From contig JANMTF010000225.1 in assembly GCA_031390175.1 (NCBI GenBank), positions 1 through 5,053 on the forward strand: DNA of 5,053 nt, written 5' to 3'. A program made the position numbers and the translations under genes. Under the pieces are notes generated by a model. That model was given only the letters and a program-made list of their open reading frames with translations, was not told the origin of the DNA and ran no database searches. The DNA is from JAAFIP01 sp031390175. Its GTDB lineage: Bacteria > Pseudomonadota > Gammaproteobacteria > Burkholderiales > Burkholderiaceae_C. The number at the start of each line of letters is the position of its first letter. Position 1 is the first letter of the stretch. Shown in pieces: positions 1-5,053 of the stretch.

Positions 1-1
1 C

Positions 2-577
2 AAGATATTTACCGATGTTCCCTGCGCGCAGGGCTTACCATCTACCCCTATGACATTAAAAAACATGCCCTCCAAAAGTGGAGGACTCGATACCAAAATT
101 ATCTGGAACCGCTATCCAGTGAGCGGAAAAGACTATGCCAGTCTGGTGCGGTCTCTGAGCGCCAACGGCCCTAAAGGCTTTCATGGTTTGGCCAACTGGG
201 ATATCTCTTACCAATACACCACCGTGCCATCGGGCAACATGTGCCGCTTCGACTCCGTGCGCCTGAGCGTCAAAGGTGAGATTTTGATGCCCAAATGGAC
301 CGACGAGGCTGCCGCCCCGCTCACACTGCGCCAGCGCTGGCAAGATTACTACGCCGCCCTGCAACAGCATGAAGAAGGTCACGTGCAGCACGGCAACGAG
401 CTGGCCGCACTGGTGCAAGAAAAATTCCTGGGCTATGGCGACATGGCCTGCGGGCAAGCCAAAGCTATTGCCCAGTCAGAGTTTGACAGGCTGTACAACA
501 ACCTGAAAAACCGCGATAAAGAATACGACCAGCGTACCCAGCACGGCGCGACCCAAGGCGCTCGCTTTTTACCGTAA
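2..577 (+). CDS. Predicted secreted Zn-dependent protease, DUF922 family (5' partial)
   Basis: The frame runs without a stop from the left edge to TAA at 575-577, giving 191 visible residues. An ATG at 50 is possible, but no Shine-Dalgarno precedes it and the frame stays open upstream, so the real start, and probably a signal peptide, lies outside the window. Numbering from that ATG, a zinc-protease motif HEEGH is at residues 107-111, with H107 and H111 as likely zinc ligands and E108 as the likely catalytic base. An N-terminal stretch with YPVSG and the W-D-I-S-Y segment, and a C-terminal YDQRTQHGATQGA, fit the DUF922 family of predicted secreted metalloproteases. Physiological substrates of this family are not known to me. 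The sixteen residues before the ATG contain IFTDVPC, which resembles the end of a DUF4124 domain. There is no obvious terminator in the 43 bases before the next gene, so co-transcription with it is possible. Confidence 0.8.
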   Translation, partial: KIFTDVPCAQGLPSTPMTLKNMPSKSGGLDTKIIWNRYPVSGKDYASLVRSLSANGPKGFHGLANWDISYQYTTVPSGNMCRFDSVRLSVKGEILMPKWTDEAAAPLTLRQRWQDYYAALQQHEEGHVQHGNELAALVQEKFLGYGDMACGQAKAIAQSEFDRLYNNLKNRDKEYDQRTQHGATQGARFLP

Positions 578-609
578 TTTCCACCCACCTTAGTTCAATC
601 TATTCCAAC

Positions 610-615
610 AGGAGA
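610..615 (+). promoter_or_regulatory. Ribosome binding site of the SDR gene
   Basis: AGGAGA lies just upstream of ATG 621, with six bases between AGGAG and the start codon. It fixes the start of the SDR gene and contrasts with the three following genes, which have no visible Shine-Dalgarno. Confidence 0.85.
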
Positions 616-620
616 CACCC

Positions 621-1415
621 ATGACCCCACGCAAAATTCAGCAGCTATTTGACCTGACTGGCAAAACCGCCCTCGTCACCGGCGGCTCACGCGGCCTGGG
701 CCTGCAAATGGCCCATGCACTGGGCGAGGCGGGTGCCAAGATCATGCTCAGCTCGCGCAAAGCGTCTGACCTGGAAGAGTCTGTGGCTGAACTCAAAGCC
801 GCTGGTATTGATGCGCAGTGGATAGCCGCCGATTGCGCCAAAGACGAAGAAATCAACCGCTTGGCCGATGAAACCTTGCAGCGCCTGGGCACGGTAGATA
901 TTTTGGTCAACAACGCCGGAGCTGCCTGGGGCGCACCGGCCGAAGACCACCCCGCAGAGGCGTGGGATAAAGTAATGAACCTCAACGTGCGCGGCTACTT
1001 TTTACTCAGCCAACGCATCGCCAAAAAATGCATGATCGACAAGCACGGCGGCAGCATCATCAACATCGCCTCCATCGCAGGCTTGGGCGGCAACCCCAGT
1101 GGCATGAACACCATCGCGTACAACACCTCCAAAGGCGCGGTCATCAACTTCACCCGCGCACTGGCCGCTGAGTGGGGCAAGTACAACATCCGCGTCAACG
1201 CCATCTGCCCGGGCTTTTTCCCCAGCAAGATGACCGCAGGCACCTTAAAAGCTTTGGGCGAAGACAAGCTGAAAGAAAACGCCCCCCTGCGCCGCTTGGG
1301 CGACGACGAAGACCTGAAAGGCCTGTGCCTGTTGTACGCATCGGCTGCGGGCAAACACATCACCGGCCAATGGCTGGCGGTGGATGGCGGCGTGAGTGTA
1401 GTTGCTGGTGGGTAG
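621..1415 (+). CDS. SDR family NAD(P)-dependent oxidoreductase
   Basis: This 264-residue protein is a full-length classical short-chain dehydrogenase/reductase, expected to be a soluble cytoplasmic enzyme that interconverts a carbonyl and an alcohol. The cofactor motif TGGSRGLG is at residues 20-27, NNAG at 97-100, and the catalytic set is N122, S151, Y167 and K171 (YNTSK). PG follows at 197-198, and a typical end with ITGQ and DGG closes the chain. Basic residues R24 in the glycine motif and R46 after the second strand, with no acidic residue there, suggest NADP(H) preference. S151 and Y167 are 16 residues apart, a few more than usual, because of a short GNPSGMN stretch. Segments such as NNAGAAWGA and PGFFPSKMT recall 3-oxoacyl-ACP reductase, RhlG and gluconate 5-dehydrogenase-like SDRs, but the substrate cannot be read from sequence. 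The start is supported by AGGAGA at 610-615. Base composition is G+C-rich like the genes at the right end. Confidence 0.93.
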   Translation: MTPRKIQQLFDLTGKTALVTGGSRGLGLQMAHALGEAGAKIMLSSRKASDLEESVAELKAAGIDAQWIAADCAKDEEINRLADETLQRLGTVDILVNNAGAAWGAPAEDHPAEAWDKVMNLNVRGYFLLSQRIAKKCMIDKHGGSIINIASIAGLGGNPSGMNTIAYNTSKGAVINFTRALAAEWGKYNIRVNAICPGFFPSKMTAGTLKALGEDKLKENAPLRRLGDDEDLKGLCLLYASAAGKHITGQWLAVDGGVSVVAGG

Positions 1416-1431
1416 TATAAAGATCATCTGT

Positions 1432-1448
1432 GGTGAAGCTGTTTCACC
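1432..1448 (+). terminator. Short stem-loop in the SDR-ATPase gap (weak terminator or leader hairpin)
   Basis: GGTGAA (1432-1437) and TTCACC (1443-1448) form a perfect six-base-pair stem around a five-base loop, 16 bases after the SDR stop. The tail TTCTCGATTTAT is pyrimidine-rich but not a proper run of T, so a rho-independent terminator is only weakly supported. The hairpin could instead lie in the leader of the ATPase message. The 62-base gap shows no convincing promoter and no Shine-Dalgarno before ATG 1478. Confidence 0.3.
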
Positions 1449-1477
1449 TTCTCGATTTATCTCACTAATCTATTAAT

Positions 1478-2890
1478 ATGCTGACAAGGTTAAAAATTAG
1501 CGGCTTTAAGAATCTCAAGTCAGTTGACTTAAGATTTGGATTTTTTACCTGTATCGCCGGACAAAATGGGGTGGGGAAATCAAACTTGTTCGATGCGATT
1601 AAATTTTTAAGTGACTTGGCATCAATGCCGATTGCCAATGCAGCTGGGTTAGTGCGTGGATTAAATGGTAAAACAACTTCATTCGCAAGTCTGTTTAGCG
1701 CCTGCGAGGACGGGAAGGCTAGCGCTGAAATGGAGTTTCTGGTGGAAGCGGTCGTACCGAGTACGGTTGTTGACGACTACTCACAAGCCGTCGATGTGAC
1801 AAGTACCTGCCTTGAATACAAGTTGGGCTTGCGTTTAATCAAAGGAGATTCTAAAAAAGGGCTGGGAGACAGGATTGAGATCACTTCAGAGCATCTTAAG
1901 CCTAGAACAAAATCAGCAGTATCTACAGACTGGAAATTTGCAGATAAAGAGTTGGCTTTAAAGCACGTGCGTGGCAAGAGAACCAATCCATTTATAGAGA
2001 CAAAAGAGGATCAGGGCATAACTAAAATATTTCTACGTAGTGACGATGGAAATGATAGGCGTGGAGCGCCGTTACGAGTGCCATTGACAACACCGAGGAC
2101 AGTTCTTTCCGGTGTAGATTCCGAAGCACACGCCTCGCATCTTGCGATGCGACGCGAGATGCAGTCCTGGAAGCTATTGCAGTTGGAGCCGTCTGCATTA
2201 AGAGAGCCGGACACTTTTAACAGTGATAGCCACGTCTCTCATCGTGGAGAGCACTTGCCCGCAGCACTGCATCGAATCAAGCTAAATGCTGATGTCGCGG
2301 CAGACTTGTCAACGCTAATTCGTGGCGTGCAATCCGTCGATGTGATTGACAATGATTTGCTACAACTGCGTACACTTTCTGTGACCTTCAATAATCAATC
2401 TTTTCCTGCCAGTGCATTGTCTGACGGAACACTTAGATTTCTAGCGCTAAGCGTGCTGGCGTGCGACCCCGATGCCAATGGATTAATTTGCATGGAAGAG
2501 CCGGAGAATGGAATTCATCCGACAAAAATTCCAGAAATGATTGAGCTTGTGAAAAATCTGTCTTATTCAAACAGTGCTGATGAGCTCGGTAATGGTGATA
2601 GCGCATCGCTTCGACAGGTTCTAATTAACACCCACTCCCCACTGGTAGTTGCCGAGGTGGTTGCTGACGACATTTTGTTTGCACAAGCGTGGCAGCGTGG
2701 TGGTTTTCGCGGAGTTGAGTATCTGCCCATAAAAGGTACCTGGCGAGCTAAAGCGGACGAACACTGTGTTCAAACTGGCGAGGTGCTTTCGTTTTTAAGC
2801 GGTGCGTCGGCCCATGAATCTAAAGCTGTAGTTGGCAAACGCGTAAAAGAGTTGTTTGCATCGGTACATCAATCTACATTAGCTTTTTGA
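1478..2890 (+). CDS. AAA family ATPase (ABC/SMC-like, AAA_21/OLD-type), candidate defence ATPase
   Basis: This 470-residue protein is an ATPase of the ABC/SMC-like group found in OLD, RecF-like and many anti-phage proteins. The N-terminus MLTRLKISGFKNL is typical of the group. Walker A GQNGVGKS is at residues 28-35, a signature-like LSDGT at 314-318, Walker B LICMEE at 336-341 followed by PEN (342-344) and H347, and the switch histidine in LINTHSP is H386. All ATPase motifs are intact. Between Walker A and the signature lies a long charged region (about residues 60-300) I cannot assign, and the C-terminal 80 residues contain no TOPRIM nuclease, unlike full OLD proteins. The missing nuclease role may fall to the next gene, which starts at or just after this stop. 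Codons 3-5 are ACA AGG TTA and base composition is more A+T-rich than the flanking metabolic genes, suggesting transfer. No Shine-Dalgarno is seen before the ATG, but the family-typical N-terminus supports this start. A role in phage defence is inferred; DNA repair or another nucleic-acid function remains possible. Confidence 0.88.
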   Translation: MLTRLKISGFKNLKSVDLRFGFFTCIAGQNGVGKSNLFDAIKFLSDLASMPIANAAGLVRGLNGKTTSFASLFSACEDGKASAEMEFLVEAVVPSTVVDDYSQAVDVTSTCLEYKLGLRLIKGDSKKGLGDRIEITSEHLKPRTKSAVSTDWKFADKELALKHVRGKRTNPFIETKEDQGITKIFLRSDDGNDRRGAPLRVPLTTPRTVLSGVDSEAHASHLAMRREMQSWKLLQLEPSALREPDTFNSDSHVSHRGEHLPAALHRIKLNADVAADLSTLIRGVQSVDVIDNDLLQLRTLSVTFNNQSFPASALSDGTLRFLALSVLACDPDANGLICMEEPENGIHPTKIPEMIELVKNLSYSNSADELGNGDSASLRQVLINTHSPLVVAEVVADDILFAQAWQRGGFRGVEYLPIKGTWRAKADEHCVQTGEVLSFLSGASAHESKAVVGKRVKELFASVHQSTLAF

Positions 2891-2892
2891 AA

Positions 2893-3510
2893 ATGATACC
2901 CGTTAGCTCAATCTTGGTTGCCGATGGAAGTTCCGATCGCATGTTGATTCCTGTAATTCAAAATGCGCTGAAGGAACTCTATCCTGCGATGGCTTTTTCC
3001 GATGTTGTTTTTTCCAGCCCAAAAGGACACACTCTTGGTGAGCGTATTGCGAAAACGATTGAACAATATTCCTGTGATCTGCTGTTCATTCATCGTGATG
3101 CCGAAAAGCAGCCCGCCATTAAACGTTTGGAAGAGATTGAGTTGTCCCTGGATGCGGAACTCAGGCAAAAAGCAGTTGCGATAGTACCCGTCAGAATGAC
3201 GGAAGCTTGGTTGCTTTGTGATGAAGACGCTATTCGATCCGCCGTGGGCAATACAAATGGCGCTTCAGAATTGGCACTGCCGGTAATAGGAAAAATTGAG
3301 TCGTGCGAGGCGAAAAATGTATTGGATGCGGCTTTGACAGCCGCTGTGGATCACAATGCCCGTCGGCGGCGAAAGTTCTATCCACAAGACTATCGATATC
3401 GAGTGGCAGAATTATGCACTTCAAGGGATAAGCTGCTGCGCTTGGGAAGCTATAAAAGTTTCGAAGATCGCTTGAAATCTGTATTGAATACGTTATTTGA
3501 AAAATCATGA
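2893..3510 (+). CDS. DUF4276/TOPRIM-like protein, partner of the upstream ATPase
   Basis: This 205-residue protein (from ATG 2893) resembles the DUF4276 and RloB-like group, small proteins with a TOPRIM-like fold often encoded beside AAA ATPases. The N-terminal ILVADGSSDRMLIPVI (residues 7-22) matches the family's beta-strand followed by an acidic-G motif, with D11 where E is usual. LLFIHRDAE (63-71) corresponds to the second acidic motif, and PVRMTEAWLLCD (99-110) is the most diagnostic segment. R157-K161 is a basic cluster, RRRRK, that could contact nucleic acid. A TTG at 2887, overlapping the ATPase stop as TTGA, would add only two residues; ATG 2893 is preferred, two bases after that stop. 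Neither start has a clear Shine-Dalgarno, so translational coupling to the ATPase is likely. By analogy to AriB of PARIS it may be the effector nuclease released or activated by the ATPase. Nuclease activity is inferred, and the fold call needs a profile search. Confidence 0.75.
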   Translation: MIPVSSILVADGSSDRMLIPVIQNALKELYPAMAFSDVVFSSPKGHTLGERIAKTIEQYSCDLLFIHRDAEKQPAIKRLEEIELSLDAELRQKAVAIVPVRMTEAWLLCDEDAIRSAVGNTNGASELALPVIGKIESCEAKNVLDAALTAAVDHNARRRRKFYPQDYRYRVAELCTSRDKLLRLGSYKSFEDRLKSVLNTLFEKS

Positions 3511-3935
3511 AATTCAGCGTCCATATTCCTTTTGTAGAACACTTGGGTTTTGAACTGGTCAAGTTTGAAGGCGGCGAGGCGCAGATTAACTACACTGCGC
3601 TGCCTGAGCACTTGAACAGTTTTAACGTGACGCACGGTGGTGCCAGCATGACCTTGATGGACGTGGTGATGGCGCATGCGGCGCGCAGTGTGGAGCTGAA
3701 CATGGGCATTGTCACCATCGAGATGAAGACCAGTTTCATGCAGCCCGCTGTTGGCCCGCTGGTGGCCAAAGGGCGTTTGATTCACCGCACATCGAGCATG
3801 GCATTTACCGAAGCGACGATTTTTGACGTGCAGGGCAGGGCGTGTTCTCATGCTACCGGCACCTTTAAGTACGTGCGGCGCTTGCCTACAGGTGCTGCCA
3901 AAGCCAATGACTTGAATCCACCGGCCACGGATTGA
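3507..3935 (+). CDS. PaaI family thioesterase (hotdog fold)
   Basis: This 142-residue protein has the length and pattern of a single-domain hotdog acyl-CoA thioesterase of the PaaI/YbgC-like kind, which hydrolyses acyl- or aryl-CoA thioesters in the cytoplasm as an oligomer. The start MKFSVHIPFVEHLGFEL is family-typical. N37, the HGG motif (43-45) and D52 in the following helix are the expected active-site region. Most of the remainder is hotdog beta strands (IEMKTSFMQPA, GRLIHRTSSMAFTEA, ATGTFKYV), and the last 15 residues look disordered. The ATG overlaps the stop of the TOPRIM-like gene as ATGA (3507-3510) and has no Shine-Dalgarno, so translation probably depends on coupling to the A+T-rich cassette. 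Composition returns to the G+C-rich style of the chromosome within this gene. The natural acyl substrate cannot be told from sequence. Confidence 0.9.
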   Translation: MKFSVHIPFVEHLGFELVKFEGGEAQINYTALPEHLNSFNVTHGGASMTLMDVVMAHAARSVELNMGIVTIEMKTSFMQPAVGPLVAKGRLIHRTSSMAFTEATIFDVQGRACSHATGTFKYVRRLPTGAAKANDLNPPATD

Positions 3936-3954
3936 GCACCACAGGTGTTTTATT
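3935..3954 (+). terminator. Possible weak rho-independent terminator after the thioesterase gene
   Basis: AGCACC (3935-3940) and GGTGTT (3944-3949) can pair as a six-base stem with one G-U pair around a three-base ACA loop, ending in a T-rich stretch TTTTATT (3948-3954). It begins on the last base of the thioesterase stop. The stem is short, so the call is tentative, but the position is right and the next gene has its own Shine-Dalgarno 60 bases on. Confidence 0.35.
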
Positions 3955-4015
3955 AACCAAATACGCCGCTAGCCCAATAGAAAATCGCGGTAGCAGCTAC
4001 TGAATAGATAGTAAC

Positions 4016-4022
4016 AAAGGAG
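4016..4022 (+). promoter_or_regulatory. Ribosome binding site of the NADP-dependent oxidoreductase gene
   Basis: AAAGGAG is a strong Shine-Dalgarno with six bases to ATG 4029 and confirms that start. The 93-base gap it sits in also holds a small inverted repeat GTAGC-A-GCTAC at 3990-4000, but no convincing -35/-10 pair was found. Confidence 0.85.
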
Positions 4023-4028
4023 CACACT

Positions 4029-5042
4029 ATGCAAAATCAACAATGGCTTTTAGACAACCGCCCCACCGCAGAGGCGCAAACCAGCAACTTCAAACTGGTG
4101 AAAACTGACACCTCCGCGCTGCAAGACGGCCAGGTGCTGGTGCGCCACCACTACATGAGCCTGGACCCGTACATGCGCGGCCGCATGAACGACAGCAAGA
4201 GCTACGCCATACCCCAAGAAGTCGGCGCGGTGATGGGCGGCGGCACAGCGGGCGAAGTGGTCGAGTCAAAAAACGCCAAGTTTGCAGTGGGCGACAAAGT
4301 GGTGGGCATGGGCGGCTGGCAGCAGTACAGCGTGGTCGATGGCAATGCCGTGGGTGCCCTGCGCAAGGTAGACACCACGCACATCCCGCTCAGCCACTAC
4401 CTGGGCGCAGTGGGCATGCCGGGTGTGACGGCGTATTACGGACTGCTGAAAATCTGCCAACCCAAAGCGGCCGAAACCGTGTGTGTGACTGCGGCCAGCG
4501 GCGCAGTAGGCAGTGCCGTGGGCGTGCTGGCCAAGGCGCGCGGCTGCCGCGTGGTGGGTATTGCTGGCGGTAAAGATAAATGTGACTACGCGGTGAAAGA
4601 GCTGGGCTTTGACGCCTGCATCGACTACAAAGAGCATACTGACGGTAAGGCCTTGAACGCCGCGCTCAAAGAGGCTGCGCCCAATGGCATAGATTGCTAT
4701 TTTGAGAACGTGGGTGGCTGGATTTTGGATGTGGTGCTGGCGCGCATGAACGTCTTTGGCCGCATTGCAGTGTGCGGCATGATTGCGGGCTACGATGGCA
4801 AACCGCTGCCCTTGGCTGCCCCGGCGTTGATCTTGATGAGCCGCTTGAAGATTGAAGGCTTTATTGTGAGCGAGCACATGGAGGTGTGGCCTGAGGCTTT
4901 GAAAGAGTTGGGCGGCCTGATTGCTACGGGCAAATTTAAACCGCGTGAGACGGTGGCGCAGGGAATTGAGGCGGCACCCGAGGCTTTCTTGGGGCTGCTG
5001 AAGGGGAAGAATTTTGGTAAGCAGGTGGTTAAGTTGATTTGA
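4029..5042 (+). CDS. NADP-dependent oxidoreductase, MDR family (CurA / leukotriene B4 dehydrogenase-like)
   Basis: This 337-residue protein is a full-length zinc-independent medium-chain dehydrogenase/reductase of the CurA, alkenal/one reductase and LTB4 dehydrogenase type. Such enzymes use NADPH in the cytoplasm to reduce the carbon-carbon double bond of alpha,beta-unsaturated aldehydes and ketones. The N-terminal GroES-like domain shows MSLDPYMRGRM (43-53) and GGGTAGEVVES (70-80). The Rossmann glycine motif AASGAVGSAVG is at 155-165. K184, in AGGKDKC, and Y200 align with residues that bind the NADPH phosphate in LTB4 dehydrogenase. FENVGG (about residues 225-230) is another group signature. 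The structural zinc cysteine cluster of alcohol dehydrogenases is absent, as expected. The start is fixed by the Shine-Dalgarno at 4016-4022. A role in detoxifying reactive enones or in acyl catabolism is plausible; the true substrate is unknown. The gene ends 11 bases before the window edge. Confidence 0.93.
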   Translation: MQNQQWLLDNRPTAEAQTSNFKLVKTDTSALQDGQVLVRHHYMSLDPYMRGRMNDSKSYAIPQEVGAVMGGGTAGEVVESKNAKFAVGDKVVGMGGWQQYSVVDGNAVGALRKVDTTHIPLSHYLGAVGMPGVTAYYGLLKICQPKAAETVCVTAASGAVGSAVGVLAKARGCRVVGIAGGKDKCDYAVKELGFDACIDYKEHTDGKALNAALKEAAPNGIDCYFENVGGWILDVVLARMNVFGRIAVCGMIAGYDGKPLPLAAPALILMSRLKIEGFIVSEHMEVWPEALKELGGLIATGKFKPRETVAQGIEAAPEAFLGLLKGKNFGKQVVKLI

Positions 5043-5053
5043 TGTTTTGCCGT

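Noticed and set aside
56..457. A 133-codon minus-strand open frame over the DUF922 gene
   Set aside because: The + strand frame carries the HEEGH motif and family-typical ends; the antisense frame shows no family signature.
1416..1421. TATAAA directly after the SDR stop as a -10 box for the ATPase
   Set aside because: No acceptable -35 element lies 16-18 bases upstream (the bases there read TGAGTG), so a promoter call is not supported.
2135..2152. Seven-base-pair hairpin TCGCATC-TTGC-GATGCGA inside the ATPase gene, with a second small one at 2236-2251
   Set aside because: Both lie in the middle of an intact reading frame with no T-run or regulatory context, so chance and coding constraint explain them.
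2887..2892. TTG 2887 as the start of the TOPRIM-like gene
   Set aside because: It would give a neat TTGA overlap but adds only two residues and has no better Shine-Dalgarno; ATG 2893 is two bases past the ATPase stop and more likely. It is not excluded.
3450..3851. A 133-codon minus-strand open frame over the thioesterase gene
   Set aside because: It overlaps a well-supported hotdog thioesterase, has no recognisable motif, and its translation is histidine-rich in the way of an antisense shadow.
3990..4000. Inverted repeat GTAGC-A-GCTAC before the MDR gene as an operator
   Set aside because: Five-base arms are easily found by chance and no promoter elements surround it; it is only mentioned with the ribosome binding site entry.
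4266..4877. A 203-codon open frame on the minus strand within the MDR oxidoreductase gene
   Set aside because: It is antisense to a clear full-length enzyme gene, its translation is rich in H, A and Q as expected of a shadow of G+C-rich coding DNA, and no domain is recognisable.

Overview
The window looks like a chromosomal segment of a betaproteobacterium, most likely order Burkholderiales and plausibly family Comamonadaceae. This rests on the G+C-rich housekeeping genes and the style of their products (SDR oxidoreductase, PaaI-type thioesterase, CurA-like NADP-dependent oxidoreductase). The assignment is an impression from family resemblance, not a measured placement. All six genes read on the + strand and intergenic gaps are short.

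Layout: (1) 2-577 is the 3' part of a gene for a predicted secreted zinc-dependent protease of the DUF922 type; its frame stays open to the left edge, so the true start lies outside. (2) 621-1415 encodes a complete classical SDR oxidoreductase with a good Shine-Dalgarno. (3) 1478-2890 and 2893-3510 form a tight two-gene unit: an ABC/SMC-like AAA ATPase and a small protein resembling the DUF4276/TOPRIM-like group. (4) 3507-3935 is a PaaI-type hotdog thioesterase whose ATG overlaps the stop of the preceding gene. (5) 4029-5042 is an MDR-family NADP-dependent oxidoreductase with its own strong Shine-Dalgarno.

The most interesting part is the ATPase plus TOPRIM-like pair. It is visibly more A+T-rich than its neighbours (26 of 60 bases are G/C at 1921-1980, against 42 of 60 at 661-720). 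It has no recognisable Shine-Dalgarno sites and sits between metabolic genes. Its architecture, an overcoming-lysogenization-defect (OLD)-like or SMC-like ATPase followed by a small TOPRIM-like partner, is that of anti-phage systems such as PARIS (AriA/AriB), RloA/RloB and AbiL. The best reading is a candidate defence cassette acquired by transfer. Neither its activity nor its novelty can be established from sequence alone.

The SDR, thioesterase and MDR enzymes could act on related acyl or enone substrates, and the cassette appears to split an otherwise ordinary metabolic neighbourhood. No RNA genes, insertion sequences, CRISPR arrays, integrases or attachment sites were seen.
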